Shown here: piece by piece, positions 6,692 to 14,004 of the stretch | How positions within the stretch are numbered: the stretch's first letter is position 1 | Layout: every line of letters starts with the position of its first letter | Assembly (NCBI GenBank): GCA_025210575.1 | Contig: JAOARK010000081.1 | Location: forward strand, 1-14,508 | Source of the DNA: Schleiferiaceae bacterium | Lineage (GTDB): Bacteria > Bacteroidota > Bacteroidia > Flavobacteriales > Schleiferiaceae | Length of the DNA: 14,508 nucleotides | Direction: 5' to 3' | Program-made: the position numbers and the translations under genes | The notes under the pieces: generated by a model | Seen by the model: the letters and a program-made list of their open reading frames with translations, nothing else | Told to the model about the DNA's origin: nothing | Database searches by the model: none

Positions 6692-6711
6692 AGTTGTCTT
6701 TTACGACAACT
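6692..6711. promoter_or_regulatory. Inverted repeat in the divergent ABM / GlxA-type regulator region
   Basis: AGTTGTC (6692-6698) and GACAACT (6705-6711) are perfect 7-base inverted arms with a 6-base spacer. The site lies 7 bases upstream of the TTG -33 of the regulator gene and 69 bases upstream of the ABM-repeat gene. It is the best candidate operator for the regulator on itself and on the divergent gene; no protein binding can be shown from sequence. Confidence 0.5.
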
Positions 6712-6718
6712 TAACATG

Positions 6719-6749
6719 TTGTTTACGCCATTTCTTTCATTTACCTTTG
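6719..6749 (+). promoter_or_regulatory. Promoter of the GlxA-type regulator gene
   Basis: TTG at 6719-6721, a 20-base gap and a perfect TACCTTTG -7 box at 6742-6749 fit the Bacteroidota consensus. The predicted transcript starts near 6756, about 12 bases before the ATG at 6768. The in-frame TTG at 6747 is part of the -7 box and so cannot be the translation start. Confidence 0.7.
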
Positions 6750-6767
6750 CCATTAAATAGGACCATC

Positions 6768-7760
6768 ATGAAACACATTAGCGTTCTTGTTCCCACAGGA
6801 CCTGTCATTATTGATACAGTGATCAGCTCTTACAATTTGTTAAAAATGGCCAACAGTTATTATAAAAAGAAGCAGGGTAATGGTCAGGATCTGTACACAA
6901 TTGAGTTAGTGGGGCTATCTAAAAACCCCGAGGTTTATCAGCGATTGTTTCAGGTTAAACCTGAAAAAAGTATTGCCGAAATAGAAAAGACCGACCTTAT
7001 CATTATATCTGCAATAAGCGGCAACTTGCAAAAAGGCATTGAATTAAACGCAGAGTTTGTAGGTTGGATAAAAAAGCAAAGAGTTGAAAATGGAGCTGAA
7101 CTAGCCAGCCTATGTAAAGGTGCCTTTATATTAGCAGAAACAGGATTAGCCAATCACAAGAATTGCTCTACGCATTGGACGGCCCATGACGAATTCAAAG
7201 CCCGTTACCCCTTAGTGAATCTTGTTCCAGAAAAGATCATCAGCGAAGACAACGGTATTTACTCTAGTGGTGGCGCTTATTCATTTCTAAATTTCATGTT
7301 GTACTTAATAGAGAAGTTTTACGGCAGGGAAACAGCGATATGGTGCGCCAAAATTTCTGAAATTGAAATGGATCGTTTTGATCAAAGTTACTTTATGATC
7401 TTCAATGGCCAGAAAGAGCACCAAGATGATGCTGTAAGAAAAGCGCAAGTCTTTATTGAAGAAAACTACGAGCACAAAATCAACATTAACCAATTGGCCG
7501 AAAAGGTAAATGTGAGTAGCCGCAATTTTTTGAGACGCTTTAAAAAAGCTACCGCCAACACACCAAAAGAATACATTGCGCGCGTAAAAGTAGAAGCGGC
7601 CAAAAGACAATTTGAATCTACTGTTCAAAACATTCAAGAAGTGATGCTGAATATTGGTTATTCTGATGAGCAGGCTTTTAGAAACACCTTTCGGAAATAC
7701 TCCGGTCTTTCGCCCATTGAGTACAGAAAAAAATACAACCGCGAATTAGCGTTTGCATGA
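6768..7760 (+). CDS. GlxA family transcriptional regulator (DJ-1/PfpI domain + AraC helix-turn-helix)
   Basis: A 330-residue protein with an N-terminal DJ-1/PfpI-like domain (about 1-195) and a C-terminal AraC domain (about 225-325). The nucleophile-elbow segment SLCKGAFILAETGL keeps Cys116 and is followed by THW, as in other GlxA-family regulators. In these proteins the domain is thought to bind a small ligand rather than act as a protease. The AraC part shows both helix-turn-helix units: ININQLAEKVNVSSRNFLRRFKK and IQEVMLNIGYSDEQAFRNTFRKYSGLSPIEYR. The ATG at 6768 is chosen over the TTG at 6747, which lies inside the -7 box. The gene is divergent from the ABM-repeat gene with an inverted repeat between them, so it probably regulates that gene. 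A terminator follows the stop. Confidence 0.93.
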   Translation: MKHISVLVPTGPVIIDTVISSYNLLKMANSYYKKKQGNGQDLYTIELVGLSKNPEVYQRLFQVKPEKSIAEIEKTDLIIISAISGNLQKGIELNAEFVGWIKKQRVENGAELASLCKGAFILAETGLANHKNCSTHWTAHDEFKARYPLVNLVPEKIISEDNGIYSSGGAYSFLNFMLYLIEKFYGRETAIWCAKISEIEMDRFDQSYFMIFNGQKEHQDDAVRKAQVFIEENYEHKININQLAEKVNVSSRNFLRRFKKATANTPKEYIARVKVEAAKRQFESTVQNIQEVMLNIGYSDEQAFRNTFRKYSGLSPIEYRKKYNRELAFA

Positions 7761-7766
7761 TAAATA

Positions 7767-7792
7767 AAAAGCCTCGATTTCTCGAGGCTTTT
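7767..7792. terminator. Bidirectional rho-independent terminator
   Basis: AAAAGCCTCGA and TCGAGGCTTTT pair perfectly around a TTTC loop, with A/T tracts on both sides. It lies between the regulator stop at 7760 and the convergent SDR stop at 7806 and can serve both. Confidence 0.92.
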
Positions 7793-7805
7793 CTTGGATT
7801 AAGAA

Positions 7806-8552
7806 TTAAGCAAAAGTGGCAAATTGCTGTTCAACTCCTTTTGGGCTGTTGGCATAATACGCTCCCGCCTCTTTAGACATCACATCTGGGAAAACATCTT
7901 CAGTTCCTTCCTTCAAGGCATTAACAATATCTTTTGCTACATTCTCAGGGCTATCCTTCTCCATAGGTAATGCAGCTGCCATATCGGTATCAATCGGGCC
8001 AGGATACACACCTACCACCAAGGCATTTTTATCTGCCAATTCTGCACGCATTCCCTGCGTCAAACTATGCACAGCTGCTTTTGAAACAGAATAGGTAGCC
8101 GCCATTGGCATATTGCCGAGTCCTGCTAATGAAGAAATATTCACTACCGCGGTATTACTCTCTTTTTGCAATGATGCTTCAAAGGCTTTCGTAAGTCCAA
8201 GAACTCCCCAAACATTTACATCAAAGTTTTCTTTTAAACTACTTACAGCTGTTTCAGAAAAGATCTTTCCAATTGAAAATACACCCGCATTGTTCACCAG
8301 GATATCAATATCATTTATGCTTTTCGATAAGGCAGCAATACTATTCAGATCTGTTACATCTAAATGAACTGGCACTACACGATCACCATAAGCCTCAGTA
8401 AGATCCTTCAGCGCTTCTGTATTTCGTGCTCCGGCATAAACTTTTGCAATTCCGTTGGCTAATAATTCAAGCACAATCGCTTTTCCAATACCTCTATTTG
8501 CTCCACTAACCAGTGCTATTTTTCCTTCTGGGTTTACTCCTAATTTTGACAT
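7806..8552 (-). CDS. SDR family NAD(P)-dependent oxidoreductase (classical short-chain dehydrogenase)
   Basis: A 248-residue classical SDR. The nucleotide-binding SGANRGIG is at 16-23, DVTD at 65-68, NNAG at 87-90, the catalytic serine in NISS (139-141), and the YSVSK motif gives Tyr154 and Lys158. PGPIDTDM follows as the usual PGxxxT segment. The basic residue in GANRG and Arg43 after strand 2 suggest NADP(H) preference; this is inference. The C-terminus carries YYANSPKGVEQQFA, seen in SDRs of this short cytosolic type. The substrate is unknown. It is divergent from a LysR regulator 99 bases away, the standard arrangement for a LysR target. A perfect -7 box, TACGTTTG (8589-8582, minus strand), lies 29 bases upstream of the ATG. 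Confidence 0.94.
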   Translation of the reverse strand: MSKLGVNPEGKIALVSGANRGIGKAIVLELLANGIAKVYAGARNTEALKDLTEAYGDRVVPVHLDVTDLNSIAALSKSINDIDILVNNAGVFSIGKIFSETAVSSLKENFDVNVWGVLGLTKAFEASLQKESNTAVVNISSLAGLGNMPMAATYSVSKAAVHSLTQGMRAELADKNALVVGVYPGPIDTDMAAALPMEKDSPENVAKDIVNALKEGTEDVFPDVMSKEAGAYYANSPKGVEQQFATFA

Positions 8553-8581
8553 AATTATTTTGATTTATGTTAATGACAGGA

Positions 8582-8589
8582 CAAACGTA
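8582..8589 (-). promoter_or_regulatory. -7 box of the SDR gene
   Basis: TACGTTTG on the minus strand matches TAnnTTTG exactly. No TTG is found about 19-20 bases upstream (8609-8612 reads TATT on the plus strand), so the promoter may need an activator, for which the divergent LysR protein is the obvious candidate. Confidence 0.55.
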
Positions 8590-8651
8590 TGTAGTTTATG
8601 TTATTAATTATTACTCATATTTTTGGGTTATGATATTTATATATTTATACC

Positions 8652-9539
8652 ATGATAAATTTAGAATGGTTGAGATCTTTCAGAACCGTATACAAAACAA
8701 AGTCACTGAGCGCTGCCTCCGAACTCTTGAATATTAGTCAACCTACTGTAAGTCAACACATCAAATCCTTAGAAACTTATTTAAATCAAGAGCTTTTCAC
8801 CCGAAAATCTAAAGGGGTTATTGAAACCGATGAAGGCCGAATATTAAACACACTCGTATCAGGAACGATTGAAGAACTCGAAGAAATTGAAGGTCAGATT
8901 TCGCACAAATACTCTGAGATCAAAACCATTGGAACGATTGGCATTTCTCCTAGTTTATATAAAACTGTTTTGTGTAATAGAATGACGGCACTGGGCAATC
9001 GGATTCATGTAAAGTTTGGCAAAAAAGATGAGCTGATTAAAGATGTTGAATTGGGCATCCTGAACTATGCTGTGGTGCCGGAAGAAGTAAATACTTTCGA
9101 TACGATTTGCTACCCCGTAGAAGATCAGGATCTAGTTTTGGTCAGCACCCCTGACGTTGAACTCAACAATTTAAAGTCACTCATTAAACAGACTCCTGCC
9201 AAAGCACAAAAACTTTTGGCCAACCATAATTGGTATGCACATGACGCAGCCAGTGGATACATCAAGATCTTTTGGCTAAACATCTTTGCCAAAAAACGCC
9301 CTAACATTATCCCAAATTACATTGTACCTAATGAGTATGAAATTTTAACTTTAATGACCAGTGGAACAAATGGATTGTCCGTTGCATTGAGGTCAGTAGC
9401 TCAACCATTTGTAAACGAAGGAAGTCTCAAAATACTTCCACATAATAAAATTCCATTTAGAAAACTCTGCTTAGTAGCCAATAAGAAAAAGGCTCCGAAA
9501 CAGATGACTGAAAAAATACTGGGATTAATAAAAGCATAA
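8652..9539 (+). CDS. LysR family transcriptional regulator
   Basis: A 295-residue protein of normal LysR length. The winged helix-turn-helix fills residues 2-65: LEWLRSFRTVYKTKSLSAASELLNISQPTVSQHIKSLETYLNQELFTR, with the expected GRILNT start of the linker helix after it. The remainder is the periplasmic-binding-protein-like effector domain; VGTIGISPS-like spacing (TIGTIGISPSLYK, about 95) marks its first strand. The effector is unknown. It is divergent from the SDR gene, its likely target, and 7 bases ahead of the DUF2461 gene, so it may also head a three-gene transcript with that gene and the flavoprotein. The start at 8652 gives the standard short N-terminus before the helix-turn-helix. 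Confidence 0.94.
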   Translation: MINLEWLRSFRTVYKTKSLSAASELLNISQPTVSQHIKSLETYLNQELFTRKSKGVIETDEGRILNTLVSGTIEELEEIEGQISHKYSEIKTIGTIGISPSLYKTVLCNRMTALGNRIHVKFGKKDELIKDVELGILNYAVVPEEVNTFDTICYPVEDQDLVLVSTPDVELNNLKSLIKQTPAKAQKLLANHNWYAHDAASGYIKIFWLNIFAKKRPNIIPNYIVPNEYEILTLMTSGTNGLSVALRSVAQPFVNEGSLKILPHNKIPFRKLCLVANKKKAPKQMTEKILGLIKA

Positions 9540-9546
9540 ACTAAAA

Positions 9547-10233
9547 ATGAAGAATACTACTTATCTGGACCCATCGGTTTTTAAGTTCCTAAAGTCTTTA
9601 GAAAAGAACAATAACCGTGATTGGTTTACCAAAAACAAAGCACAATACACAGAAGCGAACAACCACTTTAAGGCTTTAGCTGAGACCATTCACGAAGGAA
9701 TGCAACAACAAGACAATATCGAAAAGATGAAACTCTTTCGTATTTATCGCGATGTTCGATTCTCAAAAAATAAGGATCCGTATAAGAGGAACTTCGCGGG
9801 AAGTTTTACCAGAGCCACTAAGGCATTGAGAGGAGGTTACTATTTTCATTTGCAACCGGGTGGTAACTCGTTTATGGCCGGTGGTTTTTGGCAACCAGAA
9901 GCCACAGACCTTAAACGAATAAGAGACGAAATAGCTTACGATGCTGCACCATTTCGAAAAATCATCAACTCAAAAAGTTTTAAAGAACATTTTGGTGAGT
10001 TGCAAGGTGAGCAATTAAAATCTAATCCTAGAGGATTTGCTAAAGACCACCCAGACATCGATTTGCTTCGCTACAAGTCGTTCATCATCACAAAGAACTT
10101 TACAGACAAAGAAGTGGTAACTCCAGGTTTCTCAAATGAATTGCTTAAATACTTTAAAGCAACTGGACCATTTTTCGATTACATGAGCGAAGTGTTGACT
10201 ACTGATAGCAATGGAGTGTCTTTAATTGATTAA
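9547..10233 (+). CDS. DUF2461 (TIGR02453) family protein
   Basis: A 228-residue soluble protein of the DUF2461 family, typically 210-230 residues. Diagnostic segments are FLKSLEKNNNRDWFTKNKAQY near the N-terminus, KLFRIYRDVRFSKNKDPYKRNFAGSF in the middle, GGYYFHLQPGGNSFMAGGFWQP, and LKSNPRGFAKDHPDIDLLRYKSFI. The function of the family is not known. The gene starts 7 bases after the LysR stop and ends 8 bases before the flavoprotein gene, so the three are almost certainly cotranscribed. Nothing in the sequence links its activity to either neighbour. Confidence 0.92.
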   Translation: MKNTTYLDPSVFKFLKSLEKNNNRDWFTKNKAQYTEANNHFKALAETIHEGMQQQDNIEKMKLFRIYRDVRFSKNKDPYKRNFAGSFTRATKALRGGYYFHLQPGGNSFMAGGFWQPEATDLKRIRDEIAYDAAPFRKIINSKSFKEHFGELQGEQLKSNPRGFAKDHPDIDLLRYKSFIITKNFTDKEVVTPGFSNELLKYFKATGPFFDYMSEVLTTDSNGVSLID

Positions 10234-10241
10234 CCAGTAAG

Positions 10242-11288
10242 ATGAAGATCTACGATACTATTGTTATTGGAGGTGGTCAAGCAGGACTGTCAACTGCCTT
10301 TTATCTCAGAAGGAAAAAACTCGACTTTTTAGTCCTGGATGAAAACGAAAAGCCAGGTGGTGCCTGGTTACATACTTGGGACAGTTTACGATTGTTTTCG
10401 CCTACTGAATACAGTTCTCTTCACGGTTGGGCCATGCCAAAATCAGAAGAAGAGTATCCCACCAAAAGTGAGTTTATCGCTTATCTAGAAGCCTACGAAA
10501 AACGCTATGACTTTCCTGTAAAAAGAAATTCCCAGGTATTAAGGATTGAAAAAGAAGGTCCGACATTCAAAATAACAACCAACAATGAAACCTTTATTAC
10601 CAAAACTATTGTGAGTGCCACGGGAACTGCTAAAAATCCTTTTATCCCGAACTATCCTCAGTCTGAAATATTCAATGGCAAGCAGGTTCACTCTGTAGAT
10701 TATCAAAGCCCAAAGGATTTCGAAAATCAAAAGGTACTTGTGGTTGGGGGAGGAAATTCTGGAGCACAGATCTTAGCCGAACTTTCGCTTATCGCACATA
10801 CACAATGGGTAACATTAGAAGAACCCGATTTTCTTCCAGAAGACATCGATGGTCGCTATTTATTCAATCAAGCGAACGATGTCTATTTCAACAGAACTTC
10901 TCCTGAAAAACGAAAAGCTTCTTTAGCACAAATTGTGCAAGTCGCACCTGTGCGAGATGGATTGAAACGCGACATTTTTCATGCGAGAAGCCCCTTTTCA
11001 TCTTTCTTTAAAAATGGCGTAAACTGGGAAGACGGAACCCAAGAAGAATTTGATGCCGTTCTTTGGTGCACCGGATTTAAAGCTAATCTATCGCATCTAG
11101 AAAACCTCCATCTTGAAAATAACGGAAGGCTTGCCACTAAAGGCACGAGAGTAATAAACATGAATGGTTTATGGCTGGTAGGTTACGGCAATTGGACGGG
11201 GTTTGCATCAGCCACGATTTATGGGGTGGGCAAAACGGCAAGACTAACAGCCAATGAAATTCAAGGTTTTATTAACGGTGAATCATAA
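10242..11288 (+). CDS. ArsO-like flavin-containing monooxygenase / NAD(P)-binding oxidoreductase
   Basis: A 348-residue two-dinucleotide-fold flavoprotein. GGGQAG at 10-15 is the FAD site, PGGAWLHTWDSLRLFSPTEYSSL (about 38-60) is the distinctive segment of ArsO/CzcO-type enzymes, SATGTAKNP precedes the second domain, and GGGNSG at 169-174 is the NAD(P)H site. WCTGF near 270 resembles the ATG-type motif before the C-terminal FAD contacts. Length and order fit the ArsO family of single-subunit flavin monooxygenases. In other bacteria such genes lie in arsenic operons; here no arsR, arsB or arsC gene is adjacent, so arsenic as substrate is not supported. It is the last gene of the LysR-DUF2461 unit. 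Confidence 0.87.
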   Translation: MKIYDTIVIGGGQAGLSTAFYLRRKKLDFLVLDENEKPGGAWLHTWDSLRLFSPTEYSSLHGWAMPKSEEEYPTKSEFIAYLEAYEKRYDFPVKRNSQVLRIEKEGPTFKITTNNETFITKTIVSATGTAKNPFIPNYPQSEIFNGKQVHSVDYQSPKDFENQKVLVVGGGNSGAQILAELSLIAHTQWVTLEEPDFLPEDIDGRYLFNQANDVYFNRTSPEKRKASLAQIVQVAPVRDGLKRDIFHARSPFSSFFKNGVNWEDGTQEEFDAVLWCTGFKANLSHLENLHLENNGRLATKGTRVINMNGLWLVGYGNWTGFASATIYGVGKTARLTANEIQGFINGES

Positions 11289-11296
11289 TTTCAGTA

Positions 11297-11327
11297 TTGT
11301 TCCTCTCATTATTACATTCTACTTTCG
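11297..11327 (+). promoter_or_regulatory. Promoter of the AraC-type regulator gene
   Basis: TTG at 11297-11299, a 20-base gap and TACTTTCG at 11320-11327 match the Bacteroidota layout with one mismatch in the -7 box. The predicted start lies about 10 bases before the ATG. Unlike the two downstream promoters it has a -33 TTG and lacks the 27-base element, so it is probably constitutive. Confidence 0.55.
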
Positions 11328-11344
11328 TTTAAGGTAAATCTCCT

Positions 11345-12181
11345 ATGGAATTTCAAGAGCAAGTCATCACCTATAAAGATCGTGTCGTCTTCATTCGGCT
11401 TTCTATGCCGTCCTTTAACAGGAAGCTGAAAGAGTACGCAGAAGACGAGGCTTGTTTCATGTTTGTAAACCAAGGGAAAGTAAACGTGCGCACGCCCGAA
11501 GATTATTTGCAATTGAACCGCAATCAGGCCATGTTGGCCAAATGCCTCAATTACTTTTTCGAACCTTCACAAAACGATGAGGAGTGTAAAGAAGGAATTG
11601 AGTCGGTAGGCATTTTTCTATACCCATCGTTAGTGGAAGAGATCTTTGAGTTTGACATTACCACGTCAAATCACAAAGTAAATTTTAATGTTAAGCAGAT
11701 TGAAGTAGATCGACTCTTAGACAATTACAGACAAAGTATTGACATTCTTCTCGACAATCCAGAATTGGTAGACGACCAAATGATTAAGACTAAGTTGAAA
11801 GAGTTTGTCTTACTGATGACTAAATCGCAGAATGCCCCTTCTCAACTAGATTTTCTAGCAGCATTATTTAAACCCAACGAAGCTCCATTCAAATCAGTTA
11901 TCCAACAAAACTTATATGCTAATCTCTCTTTAGAGGAACTGGCGCAACTCAGCCATTTAAGCTTGTCTTCATTCAAACGAAAGTTTAACGAGGTGTTTAA
12001 CGAAAGTCCCAAGAAATACATAACCCGCAAAAAAGTGGAACGCGCGGCTGAACTGCTTAAAAGTGAGGACATCCGCATTTCTGACATTGCCTACGATGTT
12101 GGCTTCGACTCGGTGGCTACCTTCAATAGAAACTTTAGTGCCCAATATCAAAAATCGCCTACCGCTTACCGTTTGAGCTAA
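11345..12181 (+). CDS. AraC family transcriptional regulator
   Basis: A 278-residue regulator. The C-terminal AraC domain (about 183-278) shows both helix-turn-helix units: LSLEELAQLSHLSLSSFKRKFNEVFNESPKKYI and IRISDIAYDVGFDSVATFNRNFSAQYQKSPTAYR. The N-terminal part (about 1-165) is a sensor with a cupin-like strand pattern, including FMFVNQGKVNV and three cysteines (37, 67, 81); the ligand is unknown. Domain order is as in activators such as AraC and MarA-like one-component regulators. Its last codons and stop lie inside the first copy of a 27-base element repeated 1.4 kb downstream, which makes it the likely activator of the DUF4345-SDR pair and of the DUF1330-like gene. It has its own promoter. 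Confidence 0.93.
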   Translation: MEFQEQVITYKDRVVFIRLSMPSFNRKLKEYAEDEACFMFVNQGKVNVRTPEDYLQLNRNQAMLAKCLNYFFEPSQNDEECKEGIESVGIFLYPSLVEEIFEFDITTSNHKVNFNVKQIEVDRLLDNYRQSIDILLDNPELVDDQMIKTKLKEFVLLMTKSQNAPSQLDFLAALFKPNEAPFKSVIQQNLYANLSLEELAQLSHLSLSSFKRKFNEVFNESPKKYITRKKVERAAELLKSEDIRISDIAYDVGFDSVATFNRNFSAQYQKSPTAYRLS

Positions 12182-12239
12182 AATGAGAAGTCTCTGAACT
12201 TTCTTGTAAAACCTTAGCCCTTCCCCTTTTCGACATTTG
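12173..12239 (+). promoter_or_regulatory. AraC-type activator element, copy 1, and -7 box of the DUF4345-SDR operon
   Basis: TTGAGCTAAAATGAG followed by AAGTCTCTGAAC (12173-12199) matches 23 of 27 positions with copy 2 at 13609. The -7-like box GACATTTG (12232-12239, one mismatch) follows after exactly 32 bases, as in copy 2. At the -33 position (12209-12212) there is AAAC rather than TTTG. The element overlaps the last codons of the AraC gene, so it is both coding and, probably, regulatory. Confidence 0.62.
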
Positions 12240-12268
12240 TTCTATGAAATTTTAAAAAGAATAAAGTC

Positions 12269-12682
12269 GTGAAGAAATCAATTGCACTTAAGATTTATTT
12301 AATCGTTTCTGGATTATTACTTACCATAATTGGAGGAGCAACGCTCATAGATCCGGTAACCATAAAAGCTAGTTCTGGAATTGACCTTGCGGGTAACACC
12401 AACCTGCTAAACGATGTTAGAGCCACAGGAAGTTTAATCCTCACCATTGCTCTGCTTACCCTTTCGGGAGCCTACAGCCCAAAGCTGCGTTATACAGCAA
12501 GCATCGCATCTACACTGTTATTTATCTCTCTCGGCTTAGGCCGGATTGTGAGCATCATAAATGACGGAATGCCCTACGAGGGCATCGTAAAAGCTACCGG
12601 ATTAGAAATGGTATTGGGAATTATCGGAGCCATTCTATTCTTCATTTTTAAAAACAACACATTAACATCTAAAGCATACTAG
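12269..12682 (+). CDS. DUF4345 family membrane protein
   Basis: A 137-residue protein with four hydrophobic segments (about 8-27, 52-68, 74-93 and 112-128). NDVRATGSLILT in the second and GRIVSIINDGMPYEG after the third are the conserved marks of DUF4345, whose proteins are about 120-140 residues long and of unknown function. The start is a GTG at 12269, with the A/G-rich AAAAAGAATAAA just before it; no in-frame ATG would leave the first helix intact. The next gene starts 2 bases after its stop, so it is cotranscribed with the SDR. DUF4345 and SDR genes next to AraC regulators are a pattern I have seen in Bacteroidota, but no shared reaction is known to me. Confidence 0.88.
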   Translation: MKKSIALKIYLIVSGLLLTIIGGATLIDPVTIKASSGIDLAGNTNLLNDVRATGSLILTIALLTLSGAYSPKLRYTASIASTLLFISLGLGRIVSIINDGMPYEGIVKATGLEMVLGIIGAILFFIFKNNTLTSKAY

Positions 12683-12684
12683 TC

Positions 12685-13608
12685 ATGAATAAAATCGTAA
12701 TGATCACAGGCGCCAACGCAGGTATCGGAAAAGAGACCGCTAGACAATTGGCATTAAAAAAGGAAACAGAGAAAATCTATTTGGCTTGCAGAAATCTTGA
12801 AAAAGCCAAGCTCGCTAAAGCGGAGCTAGAACAAAGTACAGGACGTGAAATTTTCGAGATTCTCATTTTAGATGTCTCGAAACCAGAGTCGGCCAAATCG
12901 GCTGTAGCCAAATTAAAAGAACCCGTAGATGCTTTAATAATGAATGCTGGGGGCACAGGAGGAAGAAACCCCGAACAAAAAACAAAAGAAGGCGTAACCA
13001 ACATTACGGCCACAAATCTCTTAGGCCATGTAGCTTTAGTAGACGAACTAATTGCACAAGGCAAATTAAATAATGTAGCTCTTTTCGCGAGTTCTGAAGC
13101 CGCCCGAGGAATTAAAAAAATGGGCATGAAGCGTCCGGATTTAAAAAACTCTTCGGAAGATGAGTTTGCAACGGTTTTCGATGGTTCTTTCTTCGGAGCT
13201 GACTTTGACCCAATGCAGGTGTATGGTGCAGTGAAATATGGTGGAACGCTTTGGATGTCGAGCATGGCTAGAAAACATCCAGACCTTAAGTTTATTACCA
13301 TGAGTCCTGGCGGAACGCGCGGCACACAAGGTTTTGACGATTTGCCTTTCCTTCAGAAGATCATGTTTAAATACATTGGCATGCCCATATTTATGCCTTT
13401 AATGGGATTGTCTCATAGTCTTCAAAAAGGAGCAGCTCGTTTTGTAAACGGCATTAACGACAACTCTCTTGAAAGTGGAAAGTTCTATGCCAGTAAAGAA
13501 AGTGTACTTGTAGGGCCAGTGGTTGATCAATCCACCATCTGGTCAGATTTAAGCAACCCTATGTATCAAGACAATGCAAACAGAGCTATCCATCAATTCT
13601 TGAATTGA
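12685..13608 (+). CDS. SDR family NAD(P)-dependent oxidoreductase (extended C-terminus)
   Basis: A 307-residue short-chain dehydrogenase, about 55 residues longer than the other SDR in this window. The cofactor motif TGANAGIG is at 8-15, ARN-like CRN at 35-37 favours NADP(H), NAG at 87-89, catalytic Ser136 or Ser137 in FASSEAARG, and YGAVK gives Tyr180 and Lys184. MSPGGTRGT is the PG motif. The extra C-terminal part and the KYGGTLW helix resemble the retinol-dehydrogenase/protochlorophyllide-reductase-like branch; the substrate is not known. Its start lies 2 bases after the DUF4345 stop, indicating tight coupling with that membrane protein. Copy 2 of the 27-base element begins on the base right after its stop codon. 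Confidence 0.93.
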   Translation: MNKIVMITGANAGIGKETARQLALKKETEKIYLACRNLEKAKLAKAELEQSTGREIFEILILDVSKPESAKSAVAKLKEPVDALIMNAGGTGGRNPEQKTKEGVTNITATNLLGHVALVDELIAQGKLNNVALFASSEAARGIKKMGMKRPDLKNSSEDEFATVFDGSFFGADFDPMQVYGAVKYGGTLWMSSMARKHPDLKFITMSPGGTRGTQGFDDLPFLQKIMFKYIGMPIFMPLMGLSHSLQKGAARFVNGINDNSLESGKFYASKESVLVGPVVDQSTIWSDLSNPMYQDNANRAIHQFLN

Positions 13609-13675
13609 TTGAGCCAAAATGAGCAGTCATTGAACCAAAATTCACAATAGAGCCCAAGCAGTAAACTCATCTTTG
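13609..13675 (+). promoter_or_regulatory. AraC-type activator element, copy 2, and -7 box of the DUF1330-like gene
   Basis: TTGAGCCAAAATGAG followed by CAGTCATTGAAC (13609-13635) is the second copy of the element at 12173. Within it and just beyond, TTGAGCCAAAAT (13609) and TTGAACCAAAAT (13630) are direct half-sites 21 bases apart, the spacing AraC proteins favour. The -7-like box CATCTTTG (13668-13675, one mismatch) follows the element after 32 bases, and the -33 position has no TTG. Confidence 0.65.
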
Positions 13676-13698
13676 AATAAATTTTAAAAACAAATATT

Positions 13699-14004
13699 AT
13701 GGAATCGAATAAAGCCATTCTAGTAGTAAACGCAGTCATTAACAAAGAAAATATGCAAGAGCTTCCGAGTTACTTGCAACAGATCGGACCTCTATTTGCA
13801 AAATATGGTGCTGTTCCAACGGCTAAATACAAAGCAGTTGCCAATGTGCAAGGGGAAGACAGTCCAGAACTTATTTCTATTGCATCCTTCGATAACGAAG
13901 AGGCAATTCACAAGCTGACCTCATCTGAAGACTTCAATGCTTTATCCGAACTTAGGGCCAGAGTTTTCTCTAAATTGAACATGGTTATTTGCGCGGCAGC
14001 GTAA
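13699..14004 (+). CDS. DUF1330-like dimeric alpha/beta barrel protein
   Basis: A 101-residue soluble protein. ILVVNAVINKENMQELPSYLQQIGPLFAKYGA gives strand 1 and helix 1, KYKAVANVQGEDSPELISIASFDNEEAIHKLTSSEDFNAL the middle strands and helix 2, and SKLNMVICAA the last strand. This is the ferredoxin-like layout and spacing of DUF1330 (dimeric alpha/beta barrel superfamily). No catalytic residue is known for the family. The gene stands alone, with its own promoter carrying the 27-base element shared with the DUF4345-SDR promoter, and it ends at a strong terminator. Regulation by the AraC protein at 11345 is inferred from that shared element. Confidence 0.85.
   Translation: MESNKAILVVNAVINKENMQELPSYLQQIGPLFAKYGAVPTAKYKAVANVQGEDSPELISIASFDNEEAIHKLTSSEDFNALSELRARVFSKLNMVICAAA

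Noticed and set aside
8600..8614. GTTATTAATTATTAC between the SDR and LysR genes as a LysR T-N11-A box
   Set aside because: It meets T-N11-A formally but has almost no dyad symmetry, and such matches are frequent in AT-rich DNA.
10242..11288. Arsenic resistance role for the flavoprotein
   Set aside because: The resemblance to ArsO is clear, but no arsenic gene is adjacent and the family is broader than arsenic metabolism.
12777..13325. Minus-strand open frame of 182 codons inside the second SDR gene
   Set aside because: It is fully antisense to a gene with all SDR motifs in place; its composition reads as a shadow of that gene.
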